Notes: generated from the sequence alone by a model not told the origin. Positions 16,227 through 28,513 are shown, counted from the first letter of the stretch. The stretch: 64,000 nt of DNA from Akkermansia muciniphila (GCA_945861535.1 CAMAUZ010000028.1:19419-83418), one strand, 5' to 3'. A program made the numbers and translations.

Positions 16227-17372
16227 TCAGTTCCGCGCGGGCACGGGACCTGGTGCCGTCAGCGCGCAGCGGAAGCCGGCGTGTTGCAGGCCGGTGTCGG
16301 GCGAGGTCTTCATGCGCGTGCTCGGGCGATACGCGCCGCAGTAGAGATCGGTGCAGAGGAACGAGCCGCCGCGTTGCACGCGCTTGGCCACGCCGGGTTC
16401 GTTGGGATCGAAACTGGTGTCGGGGCCGGGCGGATTCTTTGCCGGACAATTGGCGTAGTAGTCGGGGAGATACAGGTCGGCGCACCATTCCCAGGCGTTG
16501 CCCGCCAGGTCGAAAAGCCCGTGGCCATTGGGCGGAAATGACTTCACCGGCGCGGTGCCCCGGTAGCCGTCGGAGGCGAGATTCTCGTGCGGGAATCGGC
16601 CCTGCCAGATGTTCGCCTGCCATTTGCCGCCGGGACTCAGCTCGTCGCCCCACATGTATTCCTTGCCGGCGAGACGGCCGCGCGCGGCGTATTCCCACTC
16701 CGCTTCGGTGGGCAAACGCTTGCCCGCCCATTTGCAAAACGCCATCGCATCGAACCAGCTCACCTGCACCACGGGATGTTGCTCGCGGCCCTTGAGATCG
16801 GACTCGGGGCCTTCGGGATGCCGCCAGTTCGCGCCGCGCTGGTAACGCCACCAGATGAAATGATCGGTCAGCGGCACTTCGCCCGGCGGCGGCGAAAAGA
16901 CAATCGAACCGGCCACGAGATTCTCCGGCGGCGCGCCGGGGAAATCGCGCGGGTCGGGTTTGCGCTCGGCCGTGGTGACGTAGCCGGTCTCCTTCACGAA
17001 CCGCTCGAACTGCTCGTTGGTCACCTCGGTCGCGTCGATCCAGAAGCCGTCGAGGGCCAGCTCGCGGACGGGCTTTTCATCGACCTGGCCGTTGGTCGAG
17101 CCGCGCAGGAACGTGCCGGGAGGAATCCACACCATGCCGTTGGTGAGCGTGAGCGGATCGCGCGCGACCGGCGCGTTCTGGCCAGTCTGGCCAGATTGGC
17201 TCAGGCCGTAGGTGGGCAGCATCTCCTTCTGCTGGGCTTTTTCCCGCTGCACCTTGCGGATGAGCGGGAGCATCCAGAGAATCGCGAGAATGAAGCCGGC
17301 GAGAAAAATGCCGCCGACGATGAGCGGAATTTTCTGCGGCAGGCCGGACGGTTGGGAGTCGTGTGGTTTCAT
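16227..17372 (-). CDS. membrane-anchored formylglycine-generating enzyme (sulfatase maturase type)
   Basis: FGE oxidises the active-site Cys of sulfatases to formylglycine. 381 residues: one N-terminal membrane helix (IPLIVGGIFLAGFILAILWM), a linker, then an FGE domain starting MVWIPPGTFLRGS. Hallmarks are FWIDATEVTNEQFERFV, RLPTEAEWEYAARG, LFDLAGNAWEWCADLY, and the copper-site region RGGSFLCTDLYCGAYR followed by TGLQHAGFRCA. The two Cys (FLC and YC, five apart) correspond to Cys336/Cys341 of human FGE, so this is probably a true maturase, not one of the many FGE-fold proteins lacking them. ATG 17372 is preferred over an upstream TTG. No sulfatase gene is in the window. Confidence 0.9.
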   Translation of the reverse strand: MKPHDSQPSGLPQKIPLIVGGIFLAGFILAILWMLPLIRKVQREKAQQKEMLPTYGLSQSGQTGQNAPVARDPLTLTNGMVWIPPGTFLRGSTNGQVDEKPVRELALDGFWIDATEVTNEQFERFVKETGYVTTAERKPDPRDFPGAPPENLVAGSIVFSPPPGEVPLTDHFIWWRYQRGANWRHPEGPESDLKGREQHPVVQVSWFDAMAFCKWAGKRLPTEAEWEYAARGRLAGKEYMWGDELSPGGKWQANIWQGRFPHENLASDGYRGTAPVKSFPPNGHGLFDLAGNAWEWCADLYLPDYYANCPAKNPPGPDTSFDPNEPGVAKRVQRGGSFLCTDLYCGAYRPSTRMKTSPDTGLQHAGFRCALTAPGPVPARN

Positions 17373-17500
17373 GGGCAAAAGGTGCGACCGCGTTGGCGGC
17401 GTGCCGGGGAAACTACTAGTCGCGCCCGAGCAGGGGCAAGCGGTGCGTTGGGCGGTGATGTTGAGGGAGGGATGCGAAATCGTCGGCGGGCATCCAAGAT

Positions 17501-17637
17501 GTAGCGCAGGCTTCCAAGCCTGCTGTGTCGCCGATTTCCAAATCGGCAGCGCGTGAAAAACGCGAGCGCGTTCGGACGATTCGGCGACCCGCGGGTTTAG
17601 AAACCCGCGATACAGCAGGTTTGGAAACCTGCGCTAC
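17501..17637. repeat. repeat family A, complete copy (137 bp)
   Basis: Starts GTAGCGCAGGCTTCCAAGCC and ends with the inverted form (CAGGTTTGGAAACCTGCGCTAC at 17616-17637). The interior has a CCGATTTCCAAATCGG palindrome and GCGGGTTTAGAAACCCGC. It is exactly the length of the copy at 46689. No clear target duplication. Confidence 0.85.
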
Positions 17638-17691
17638 AACGGCAGCGGCATTTGCCGTTTACGCACGGGACGTGTCGGGCAGAATGGCGCG

Positions 17692-18471
17692 ATGGAAAAT
17701 CCACTGCCGCCCTTGCAGGCGGGCACGCTGTATCTGGTGGCCACGCCCATCGGCAACCTCGAGGACATCACGCTGCGGGCGCTGCGGGTGTTGAAGGAAT
17801 GCGGCGTCATCGCCGCCGAGGACACGCGGCGCACCGGGCAGTTGCTGAAACATTTCGGCCTCGCGAAACCGATGGTGAGCTATCACCAGCACAACGAGGC
17901 GCGCCGCACGGTCGAGATCGTCGAGCGGCTGGCGCGCGGCGAAATTGTGGCGCTGGTCACGGATGCGGGCAGTCCGGGCATCAGCGATCCGGGCGAGCGC
18001 GTGGTGCGCGCGGCGCTGGCGGCGGGGCAGCGCGTCGAGCCGGTGCCGGGCGCGAGCGCGCTGGTGGCGGCGCTGACGGCGAGCGGGTTGCCGACGCGCG
18101 AGTTTCATTTCATCGGGTTTCTGCCGCACAAGTCGGGGCAGCGCCGTAATCGTCTCGCCGCGCTCGCGCCGCTGGAATGCACGCTGGTTTTCTACGAGTC
18201 GCCGTTTCGCATCGGCAAGCTGCTGGGCGAATTGCAGGCGGCGTTTCCGCAGCGGCGCGTCGTGCTGGCGCGCGAACTGACGAAGCGGTTCGAGGAGTTT
18301 TTGCGCGGCACGCCGGCGGAACTGCTGGCGGAATTGGAGCGGCGTCCGCGGAAGGGTGAGTTCGTCGTGCTGGTGGCAGGCGCAGGGGAGGGGGACGGCG
18401 AAAAGGGAGACGCGACGGCGGACGAAGAGGCGAAAGCGGAAGCGGAGAATGCCGAGCCGGCGGAAGATTGA
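17692..18471 (+). CDS. rsmI: 16S rRNA (cytidine-1402-2'-O)-methyltransferase RsmI
   Basis: Uses SAM to methylate the ribose of C1402 in the 30S decoding centre. 259 residues, slightly shorter than usual. Tetrapyrrole-methylase fold motifs: [21 protein letters not shown] at the N-terminus, [30 protein letters not shown] (the SAM-binding loop) and [15 protein letters not shown] [13 protein letters not shown]. The ATG is about 55 bases after repeat A. The tail is acidic low-complexity sequence. Confidence 0.96.
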   Translation: MENPLPPLQAGTLYLVATPIGNLEDITLRALRVLKECGVIAAEDTRRTGQLLKHFGLAKPMVSYHQHNEARRTVEIVERLARGEIVALVTDAGSPGISDPGERVVRAALAAGQRVEPVPGASALVAALTASGLPTREFHFIGFLPHKSGQRRNRLAALAPLECTLVFYESPFRIGKLLGELQAAFPQRRVVLARELTKRFEEFLRGTPAELLAELERRPRKGEFVVLVAGAGEGDGEKGDATADEEAKAEAENAEPAED

Positions 18472-18795
18472 CGGGCGCCGGAGCGCGGCGTTTACGCCGC
18501 TTCAGCGTCACCATGGAGGGAGCTGTTGGAAACATTCTACCGTCCGCGATCGGTCCACGTTTTAGCGGCGTAAACGCCGCGCGCCTGGGGACAGCGCGCG
18601 AGCGCTGGCTTGGTACCGCAGGCGTCCATCCTGCGAGTTCGGGCGGCGTCTCGCCGCCCGTTTCCAAGGTCGACCACCCCCGCCGAACTGGGAACACGGG
18701 GCAGGGATGCCCCGCCAACTGGCAGGCAAGGATGCCTGCGCCACCCGGCTGGCGCGGACGCCATGCCACGGGCAAAAAACTGAGCTGCGCCCCGC
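18472..18795. repeat. nested palindromic repeats, including half of a family B MITE
   Basis: An inverted pair built on GGCGTTTACGCCGC (18484-18585) is followed by family B inner modules (GGGGCAGGGATGCCCCGCC, GGCAGGCAAGGATGCCTGC) and a right-hand family B terminus near 18770 (AACTGAGCTGCGCCCC). No left terminus is recognised, so the element is incomplete. No gene found here. Confidence 0.65.
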
Positions 18796-18819
18796 GTTTG
18801 TTTGCACCGGAATCAGCCG

Positions 18820-18848
18820 TTGACACCCCCCGGGCGCTTTGCCACCGT
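18820..18848 (+). promoter_or_regulatory. candidate ppdK promoter
   Basis: TTGACA at 18820-18825 with a 17-bp spacer before CACCGT (18843-18848), giving a leader of about 50 bases. The -35 is perfect; the -10 is weak by sigma-70 standards but resembles the TACCGT-type elements before other genes here. Confidence 0.45.
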
Positions 18849-18905
18849 CCCGCCTCATTTCGGCGGCAGAGAACTATCGGAATTGACCCAATCCACCCTG
18901 GTTAT

Positions 18906-21668
<2,763 letters not shown>

Positions 21669-21752
21669 GTTTGTCCCCGCAAGGGGACCTTGTGCCACCG
21701 CTTCGGCGGGGAGCACGCAGGGTTAGCTCGCCCTCGTGGTGAGCGCCCACCA

Positions 21753-21785
21753 GGCCGCTCCGGGAAACCGGGGCGGCTTTTTTTT
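21753..21785 (+). terminator. rho-independent terminator of ppdK
   Basis: GCCGCTCCGG-GAAA-CCGGGGCGGC followed by eight T residues, about 85 bases after the ppdK stop. Confidence 0.9.
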
Positions 21786-21836
21786 GCCGCCACGCCATCA
21801 ATAAGCCGTGCCTATTCAGGCGAACCGAATTCTTTG

Positions 21837-22581
21837 ACCACAGAGACGTGATGAGCACAGGGCGGCAGCGCCGCAACCCAAGCGGAGCGCGGCCGTCCCG
21901 GCCGCAGCGGCAACACCGGAGCCGGGGCGCTGGGAATTGCTGGTGTTGTCGCAGGTGCGGAGCCGCTCCGCGCGGCAGCACCGCAACCGCAGGAGCGCGT
22001 CCGGTCCCCGGTCGCAGCGCGGGATGCGGGAGAAGCGCGCGGAATTTTCCGACCGCTTTCGTGCGGCGGGCGCAAAAGGAAACGGATGATCTGGCTGCCG
22101 GAGCGCGCCGCCGCCTTCGGGGGGATGCAGCCGAGTTTGGCTGGGGAATATGGGGCAGGGGAATGGGGAGGTGACGAAGCGGGGACGGGGTGGGCGCGGC
22201 ATGGAAAATCATCGCGGCACGCAAAAATTCTGCCGGGTTGTAGTACAGGGCGGCGAAGCCGCAACCAAAGGAGTGCGGGCGTCCCGACCGCAGCGGCAAC
22301 ACCGAAGCCCGGGCGTTGGAAATTTGTTCCGCCCTCGCAGGTGCGTAGCTGCCGCGGGCGGGACGCCCGCGCTCCGGAACTCCTCGCGGCCCGCGAGGAT
22401 TTCTCCCGGAGCGCGGCTGTGTGCGCGGAGCACCAGCCGCAGCAGGTTGGCTGCACGGGGAGCGTCTGATTTCCACGGGTGCCCACGACGTTTCGGGGCT
22501 GCTGCGGCTGGTCCTCGGCGGACACAGCCGCGCTCCGTCGGTTGCGGCCCCGCCGCTCTGTGTTCAGAGTGTCTCTGTGGT
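21837..22581. repeat. repeat family G, composite inverted-repeat element (745 bp)
   Basis: The ends are imperfect inverted repeats: ACCACAGAGACGTGATGAGC on the left and a right end that reads ACCACAGAGACACTCTGAAC when complemented, each followed by ACAG(G/A)GCGGC. Inside are stacked GC-rich palindromes (GCGGGCGGGACGCCCGC, CTCGCGGCCCGCGAGG, GCGCGGCCGTCCCGGCCGC). Similar inner modules recur at 11353-11617 and 45490-45655. No open frame is convincing. Confidence 0.65.
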
Positions 22582-22686
22582 GCTCACAGCGGTTTCCATT
22601 GCATGGTTACGATTAAGGGGATCGGAATCTCCCATCGAGGTTTGGCGCTGTCGGACCTGTGGCGGGCGGGGAGCCCGCGCTCGGCA

Positions 22687-22725
22687 AAGAAAAAAACGCG
22701 GCCCGGACACTCGTCCGGGCCGCGC
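22687..22725 (-). terminator. rho-independent terminator of the Ig/cadherin-like gene
   Basis: On the minus strand CGCGGCCCGGAC-GAGT-GTCCGGGCCGCG followed by a T-run (22687-22696), about 60 bases after the stop at 22785. Confidence 0.9.
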
Positions 22726-22784
22726 TGTCGGGGGCCGATGATTGGAAGGGTTGCGGTTACATCACGCGGCAGAGGTGGTGCCGT

Positions 22785-24869
22785 TCAATAGGTGTACACA
22801 TTGACCCGGCCGGTGGCGGTGCCGCCATTGCCGTCGCTGATGGTGTAGGTGAAGTAGTCGGGCGTGTTGTAGCCGACGCGCGCCGTGTAATAGACCCGGG
22901 TGGAATCCTTGGTGATGGTCGCCCCGAGGAAGCTCAAGCTCGCGGTGCTGGTGAGCGTGAGCGTGTTGCCATCGACGTCCTTGTCATTGTTCAGGAGCGT
23001 GGAGATCAGGACCGAGACCGAGACGTTGACGGGGCGGTAGAGTGTGTCGGTGGTGACGGTCGGGGCATCGTTCACCGCAGTCACGGTGAGGGCGAACGTG
23101 GTGCTGGCGCTCAGGCCGTCGGGATCGGTGACGGTGACGGTGATGTTGGCGACGCCGTTGGAATTGGCCAGCGGGCTGACGAGCAGGGTGCGGCTGGAGC
23201 CCGAGCCGCCGAACGTGAAGCCCGTGCTGCGGACCAGGTTGGTGTTCGAGGAGGTGGCGGTGACGGTGAGGTTGGTGGCCGCTGATTCAAAATCGCCAAT
23301 GATGAATGTCATCGCGCCGGTGTTGCTGTCTTCCGCAATGGTCTTCGCGGGGATGGTCGTGATGGTCGGGGGCACCTTGAGGTTGTAGTTCAAGTAGGCC
23401 GTGCCGTAAGCGCCGTTCACGCCGTCCACGACGATGTAGTAGGTGAGGCCGGCGGTGGCGGCGAAGGTGAGGCGGCTGTCCAGCCCATCCAGGCCGCTGT
23501 TGTTGTCACAGGCCACGGAGATGAGGCTGGCGTAGCCGTTGCCCAGCCCGTCGTCGAGATACACGGCGAGGATCGTGTCGTAGCTGCTGCCGTCGGTGTT
23601 GAGGGTCATGACGCCGGTCGAGCCGGGCACGTAGCTGAGCCAGTAGGAGGAACCGCCCACCACGCCGCAGTGGTTGGGTTCGCCGGGGTCTTTGCCGAAG
23701 TGGGAGGCGAAGACCTGGGTGCCGGAGTAGCCGGTCACGGAGGTGATGCGGCGGCGCAGACCGCCGGTATTGATCGGGCCGCTGCGCAGGCCGGTGGCAT
23801 CGGCGTCATCCTGGCGGTTGCGCAGGACTACGTTGAGCGCCCCCTCGGTGTTGATCTGCACTTCGGCGGCTTGCGACGTGATGCTCTCGCCGGCCGAGGT
23901 CACGACCGCGCGGTAAACGCCCACGCCGGAATCCTGAAAATTCGGAATCACCAGAGCGGTGTTGGTGGCGCCGGGGATGGGGGCCGTCTCGAAGAGCCAC
24001 TGGACCGTGGCGATGGCGTTGGTCTCGGAGAGCGACACCGCGAGCGACAGGGCCTCGCCGCGATTCAAGGACGTATGCGCGGGCTGGCCGGCGATGCCCG
24101 TCAGGACGACCGTGCTGGGGACGAAGTCCCATGCGAAGACAATGCTGCCGCCGTCACGATTCGCGCTGGAGACCACGAACGAATAGGTCGTCCCCGCGTG
24201 GGCGTAGAAGGTGATGCGAGCGTTCTCGTAGCCGCCGTTGTCGTCGTCGTTGGCCACGAGTTGGAGGGCGTTCAGACTGGCACCGGTGTAGGCGGCCAGA
24301 ATGCTATCAAAGGCGCTGCCAGCGGTGTTCACGGTCATCCGGCCATAGTCCGGCGCGGTCCATTTCAGCCACACCGTGCGGCGGTTCCGCGCGCCGGGAT
24401 GATGGCGCGGTTCGTAGGGTTCCGTGTTGGCGGAACTGTTGTTCCCCGAACCGACGCCGGTGAGTCCCACGATTTCGCCGCGGGACGCAAACGCGTTGGC
24501 GAACGGCAGCGCGGGCACGCTCACGGTCAGGCTCGCCGGGTTGCTGTGATCGCTGCCGATGTCGTTCTGGGCGCGGACCGAATACAACCCCGCGTCGGCC
24601 GGCTGCACATTGGTCAACGTGAGGCTGGCGCTGGTCGCCCCGGGAATCGGAATGTCTTGGAGAAGCCATTGAAACGTCGGCGCGGGCGAACCGCTCGCGG
24701 CAACGGTGAACGTGACGGTGGCGCCGGGATTGACCGTTGCGCTGACCGGATTGGAGGTGATCGCCGCTCCGTCGCCCGCGAAACCCCGTGAACTCAACAC
24801 TCCCGCCAGCACGGCGAAAGTGAGATAAAACCTGACCCTGCTGGTGATAGTTTCCCTCGTTGTTTTCAT
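22785..24869 (-). CDS. secreted Ig-like/cadherin-like repeat surface protein
   Basis: 694 residues with a signal peptide (RVRFYLTFAVLAGVLSSRGFAG). Two Ig-like domains (ITSNPVSATVNPGATVTFTV and a second near VVLTGIAGQPAHTSLNRG) flank domains of the kind FNRDGGSIVFAW and NHCGVVGGSSYWLSYVPGSTG, which resemble beta-sandwich repeats seen twice (KWTAPDYGRMTVNTAGSAFD and a later TGVMTLNTDGSSYDTILAVY). A cadherin-like/tandem-95 stretch follows (TVTAVNDAPTVTTDTLY), ending in an extended YFTYTISDGNGGTATGRVNV module. Probably adhesive or carbohydrate-binding at the cell surface. No sorting signal is obvious. A terminator follows. Confidence 0.85.
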   Translation of the reverse strand: MKTTRETITSRVRFYLTFAVLAGVLSSRGFAGDGAAITSNPVSATVNPGATVTFTVAASGSPAPTFQWLLQDIPIPGATSASLTLTNVQPADAGLYSVRAQNDIGSDHSNPASLTVSVPALPFANAFASRGEIVGLTGVGSGNNSSANTEPYEPRHHPGARNRRTVWLKWTAPDYGRMTVNTAGSAFDSILAAYTGASLNALQLVANDDDNGGYENARITFYAHAGTTYSFVVSSANRDGGSIVFAWDFVPSTVVLTGIAGQPAHTSLNRGEALSLAVSLSETNAIATVQWLFETAPIPGATNTALVIPNFQDSGVGVYRAVVTSAGESITSQAAEVQINTEGALNVVLRNRQDDADATGLRSGPINTGGLRRRITSVTGYSGTQVFASHFGKDPGEPNHCGVVGGSSYWLSYVPGSTGVMTLNTDGSSYDTILAVYLDDGLGNGYASLISVACDNNSGLDGLDSRLTFAATAGLTYYIVVDGVNGAYGTAYLNYNLKVPPTITTIPAKTIAEDSNTGAMTFIIGDFESAATNLTVTATSSNTNLVRSTGFTFGGSGSSRTLLVSPLANSNGVANITVTVTDPDGLSASTTFALTVTAVNDAPTVTTDTLYRPVNVSVSVLISTLLNNDKDVDGNTLTLTSTASLSFLGATITKDSTRVYYTARVGYNTPDYFTYTISDGNGGTATGRVNVYTY

Positions 24870-25209
24870 AACTCGAATGACCCTTGCTAACGCTGCCCCG
24901 ACAATAATTGACCGTGACTTTACTGCTCCATCTATCCGCTGGTCCGCAAACCAGCCGACACCGGGAAGGTAGCAGCGGCGATGCCACTCGGTGCGGCGGC
25001 GGATTCGGGTGAAATGGGGGGGTGTTTGCTGGAATCGAGCGGCGGTCCGTGGTCCGCTGGTCCGCGGTTGGACCGCGGCGGCACGGCGGTGGTCCGATCC
25101 GTAGCCGCTGACGTGAGGAAGCGGACCGCTCGCACCAGCGGACCGTGACCGGTCCCCGGTCGCAGCGACCTCGCACCCGCCGGGCTGCTCGAAAATCTCG
25201 CGGCACCCT
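24870..25209. other. gene-free gap with GGTCCGCTGGTCC repeats
   Basis: Upstream of the Ig-like gene. It contains clustered GGTCCG(C/T)GGTCCGCTGGTCCGCGG sequence and its inverted partner near 25115-25150 (GCGGACCGCTCG, CAGCGGACCGTG). No coding sequence recognised. Confidence 0.5.
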
Positions 25210-25593
25210 GGGCGTATTTCAGTTTCTTGCAGGGTGGCTGGCAGACGCTGGTGTCAGCGCCCCCCGGCCTGAAAGGCCGTCAGAACCCAGCCTAGGGCTG
25301 AGTGCGTTAGCACGATGCCCTGGGTTACCACGCGCGAACGGATGAACGCGCCCTGAAAGGGCGCGAGAAGGTTTCGGGACAGATGGCGCCAGAGAGCCTA
25401 CGACTGCGCGGCTTCGTAAAGACATCTCGCGCGCCCCTTCAGGGCGCTGGTCGTGGGGCGACGGTTTTCCCAGGGCATCGCGGCGCTCAGCCCTGGGCTG
25501 AGTTCTGGCGGCCCGTTGGGCCGCGGGTGAAAGCGCTCCCCGGGTCACGGCCTGCAAGCTCCCAACCAGATTGCAAGAAACTGAGATGCGCCC
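25210..25593. mobile_element. family B MITE with alternative cargo (384 bp)
   Basis: Left terminus GGGCGTATTTCAGTTTCTTG and the inverted right terminus (CAAGAAACTGAGATGCGCCC) match the other family B copies. Flanks GGCACCCT and GGCACCCA are a near-perfect 8-bp target duplication. The interior differs from the ~265-bp copies: it has GGCCTGAAAGGCC, GCGCCCTGAAAGGGCGC and CAGCCCTGGGCTG palindromes. It lies upstream of the SMP-30-like gene. Confidence 0.8.
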
Positions 25594-25670
25594 GGCACCC
25601 ATTCCTTCCGACTTTCGCTTTGCCAACGAGGGGTGGAGTGGTTCAGCGTCCCGCGTTGCCCAACTCATTT

Positions 25671-26594
25671 ATGAAAACATCTGTCCTTTCTCCCGTTCTG
25701 CTCCCACTCGTCACCGCCGCCGTTCTGCTCGGCTGCACCACGCCGCCGCACGCGGCCGAGAAGCTCTTTGTCGCAAAACCGCTGACCGAGGAGAAGGCGT
25801 TCACGCCGGGCATTGAAGGCCCCAATTGCGACCGCGACGGAAACATTTACGCGGTGAACTACGCCAAGCAGCAGACGATCGGGAGGACGACGTCGGACGG
25901 AAAGTCCGAGCTGTGGGTCACGTTGCCCGGCAAGAGCACTGGCAACGGCATTGTGTTCGACCGCGCGGGCGCGATGTATGTCGCCGATTACGTCGGCCAC
26001 AACGTGCTCAAGATCGACGTGAAGACGAAGGCGATCTCGATCTTCGCGCATGAGGCGGGGATGAACCAGCCGAACGACCTGGCCATCGCGCCGGACGAAA
26101 CGTTGTACGCGAGCGATCCAAGCTGGAAGGACGGCACCGGCCAGTTGTGGCGCATCGACCGCGCCGGCAAAACCACGCGCGTCGCCAAGGACCTGGGCAC
26201 GACCAACGGCATCGAGGTCAGCCCCGACGGCAAGACGCTCTTCGTCAACGAAAGCGTGCAGCGCAACGTGTGGGCGTTTCCGATCCAGGCGGACGGCTCG
26301 CTCGGGGAGAAGCGGCTGGTGAAAAAATTCCCCGACCACGGCTTCGACGGCATGCGCGCGGACGTGGACGGCAATCTCTACCTCACGCGCCACGGCAAAG
26401 GCACGGTCGTGAAAATGTCGCCCGCCGGCGAAATCTTGCAGGAGATCGATGTGCTCGGCCCCTTCCCGAGCAACCTCTGCTTCGGCGGACCGGATGGCCG
26501 CACGGTTTATGTCACCGAGGTGAAACACCAGCGCCTGGTGCAGTTCCGCGTGGATCGTCCGGGCCTCGCGTGGCAGCGGTGGCAGCAGAAGTAG
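25671..26594 (+). CDS. SMP-30/gluconolactonase-like beta-propeller lipoprotein
   Basis: 307 residues with a lipoprotein signal (SPVLLPLVTAAVLLGCTT; lipobox LLGC). The six-bladed propeller has motifs GIEGPNCDRDGNIYAVNY, GNGIVFDRAGAMYVADY, NQPNDLAIAPDETLYASDP and TNGIEVSPDGKTLFVNES, which match the SGL/SMP-30 fold with its metal-binding Glu/Asn/Asp positions. It probably hydrolyses a sugar lactone or similar ester in the periplasm; the substrate is not predictable. ATG 25671 is the start of the signal peptide. A family B MITE ends 77 bases upstream and may affect expression. Confidence 0.9.
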   Translation: MKTSVLSPVLLPLVTAAVLLGCTTPPHAAEKLFVAKPLTEEKAFTPGIEGPNCDRDGNIYAVNYAKQQTIGRTTSDGKSELWVTLPGKSTGNGIVFDRAGAMYVADYVGHNVLKIDVKTKAISIFAHEAGMNQPNDLAIAPDETLYASDPSWKDGTGQLWRIDRAGKTTRVAKDLGTTNGIEVSPDGKTLFVNESVQRNVWAFPIQADGSLGEKRLVKKFPDHGFDGMRADVDGNLYLTRHGKGTVVKMSPAGEILQEIDVLGPFPSNLCFGGPDGRTVYVTEVKHQRLVQFRVDRPGLAWQRWQQK

Positions 26595-26935
26595 AACGCG
26601 GGGGGGAAGCTCAAAGCTCAAAGTTCAAAGTTCAAGGGAAGGGCCAAGAACAAAGGGCCAAACCGCAGGTCGCCGGGGTGTCGCCGAAGGTGGCCCAATC
26701 TGCTGCCCGGAAGAAGGGGCGGATCGCGGTTTTCTGCAACGAGCAGGGCGCTGTGGCGCCGTCCCGCAGCGACGACTGAAAATCGACCAGCACGGAAGTG
26801 CTGGGCTATTGGCTTTCGCCCGCTGGGCTGGGCAGGGGAACCAGAGGGTGTGCGTTTAACTGAAATGCGCCCCGCGTGAAGCCAGCGCCATGATTTTTCT
26901 TCTCCGCGCTTGGGCCGCTGTCAGGGTGCCGCGGC
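26595..26935. other. gene-free gap with repeat family D and a family B end
   Basis: Contains AAGCTCAAAGCTCAAAGTTC at 26609 onward (family D left end) and TTTAACTGAAATGCGCCCC near 26854 (one family B terminus, partner not found). No gene is recognised before rlmN. Confidence 0.55.
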
Positions 26936-28039
26936 ATGTTCGCACCAGCTTCTTCCCTGCCACCCACAGGTCCCGCCGCGCTCGCTGACTTCGATCCCGC
27001 CGGACTCGCGCAGTTGTTCGCGGGCTGGGGCTACAAACCCAGCCATGCGGCGCGGGTGCTGCGGGCGTTTTACGATGGCGACGGACGGGGGCATCCGGCC
27101 GCGGCGGGCTTGCCTGCGGGACTGGGCGAGCGGGTGCGCAGCGAGTTCGCTGCGGGCGCGGCGACGCTGGCGGCGCGGCAGGTGGCGGGCGATGGCACGA
27201 CGAAACTGCTGCTCCGGCTCGGCGACGGGAGCACGGTGGAGTCGGTGCTGATGCCGGATTTTCGCGCGGATCGGGCGGCGGGTTGTCTGTCGTCGCAGGT
27301 GGGGTGCGCCATGGGATGTGATTTTTGTGCGACGACCAAGACGGGCTTCGAGCGGAACCTCACGGCGGGAGAAATCGTGGAGCAGTTTCTGGCGCTGCGC
27401 CGCGAGGCGCACGCGGTCGGGCGCCGGCTGCAAACCATCGTGTTCATGGGCATGGGCGAGCCGCTGCTCAATCTCGACGCGGTCCTCGCGGCGGTGCGGC
27501 GGCTGGCGGACAATTCGCTCGGCGCGCTGGGGTGGCGGCAGATCACGGTCTCGACGGTGGGCATCGTGCCGGGCATCGACGCGCTCACGGCCACGGGGCT
27601 GAACTTTCACCTCGCCGTCTCTCTGCACGCGCCCGACGACGCCACGCGCGCCCGGTTGCTGCCGATGGGGCGGCGCTTTCCCATCGCGGACATCCTCGCG
27701 GCGGCGGACCGTTTTCAAGCCCGTCGCGGCCGGCCCGTGACGATCCAGTATTGCCTGCTGGCGGGAGTGAATGACTCGCCCGAGCACGCGCGGCTGCTCG
27801 CCGAAGTGCTCGGCTCGCGCCGGATGCACATCAATCTGCTGCGCTACAATCCCACCGGCCTGAGCCTGCGCGGCATCGCCTACGAACGCTCGTCCGATGA
27901 GACCGCCGAGGCGTTCGCCGCAGGGTTGCGCGGGCGCGGATTGGTCGCGCATTTCCGGCGTTCGCGCGGCCCGGACATCGACGCGGCGTGCGGGCAGTTG
28001 CGGCGGCGGAACGAGGGACTGGTGGAGAAATCCGGCTAG
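26936..28039 (+). CDS. rlmN: dual-specificity 23S rRNA/tRNA adenine-C2 methyltransferase RlmN
   Basis: A radical SAM enzyme that methylates C2 of A2503 in 23S rRNA and A37 in some tRNAs. 367 residues. CAMGCDFCATTKTGF carries the CxxxCxxC cluster ligands (about 124-131). Other marks are IVFMGMGEPLLN, VTVSTVGIVPG-like ITVSTVGIVPGIDAL, LHAPDD, HINLLRYNP and a C-terminal GHVAHFR-like LVAHFRRSRGPDIDAACGQL whose Cys matches the second methyl-carrying cysteine. ATG 26936 gives a normal N-terminal domain. Confidence 0.97.
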   Translation: MFAPASSLPPTGPAALADFDPAGLAQLFAGWGYKPSHAARVLRAFYDGDGRGHPAAAGLPAGLGERVRSEFAAGAATLAARQVAGDGTTKLLLRLGDGSTVESVLMPDFRADRAAGCLSSQVGCAMGCDFCATTKTGFERNLTAGEIVEQFLALRREAHAVGRRLQTIVFMGMGEPLLNLDAVLAAVRRLADNSLGALGWRQITVSTVGIVPGIDALTATGLNFHLAVSLHAPDDATRARLLPMGRRFPIADILAAADRFQARRGRPVTIQYCLLAGVNDSPEHARLLAEVLGSRRMHINLLRYNPTGLSLRGIAYERSSDETAEAFAAGLRGRGLVAHFRRSRGPDIDAACGQLRRRNEGLVEKSG

Positions 28040-28197
28040 CGATGGGTGCCCCGGAGCGCGGCTGTGTCCCGCGTCGCGCGGGATCAGCCGCAGCACGCCG
28101 CGATGGGAAGGCACCTCGAAATTCTCCTGGCCACCTCGCGAGTCGAGCCGCTGCGGCTGGTCGCGGCGACGCAGCCGCGGTCCGGGTGCGCGCCTCG

Positions 28198-28462
28198 GGG
28201 CGCATTCCAGTTTCCTGCAACCTTGGGCAGGCACGGGTGCCGTGCTCGCGGAAACTTGCGGCGGCACGCACGCGGGCGGGGTGGGGCAGGCATCCTTGCC
28301 TGCCAGTTCGGGCGGCATCCCTGCCGCCCGTTTCCATGGCCGAGCACCTTCGCCGAACTGGGAACACGGGGCAGGGATGCCCCGCCAACTGGCAGGCAAG
28401 GATGCCTGCCCCACCCGGCTGGCGCGGTCGCGACGCCGCGTGCAGGAAACTGAGCTGCGCCC
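28198..28462. mobile_element. family B MITE (265 bp)
   Basis: Termini GGGCGCATTCCAGTTTCCTG and (inverted) CAGGAAACTGAGCTGCGCCC. The interior carries the standard modules GGGGCAGGCATCCTTGCC, GGCGGCATCCCTGCCGCC and GGGGCAGGGATGCCCC. Flanking bases GCGCCTCG and GCGACTGC are only weakly alike, so the target duplication has decayed or is absent. Confidence 0.75.
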
Positions 28463-28513
28463 GCGACTGCGGCGGGCGTTGCGTGCGGCGGGCGTGCGGG
28501 TTAGAAAAACGAC

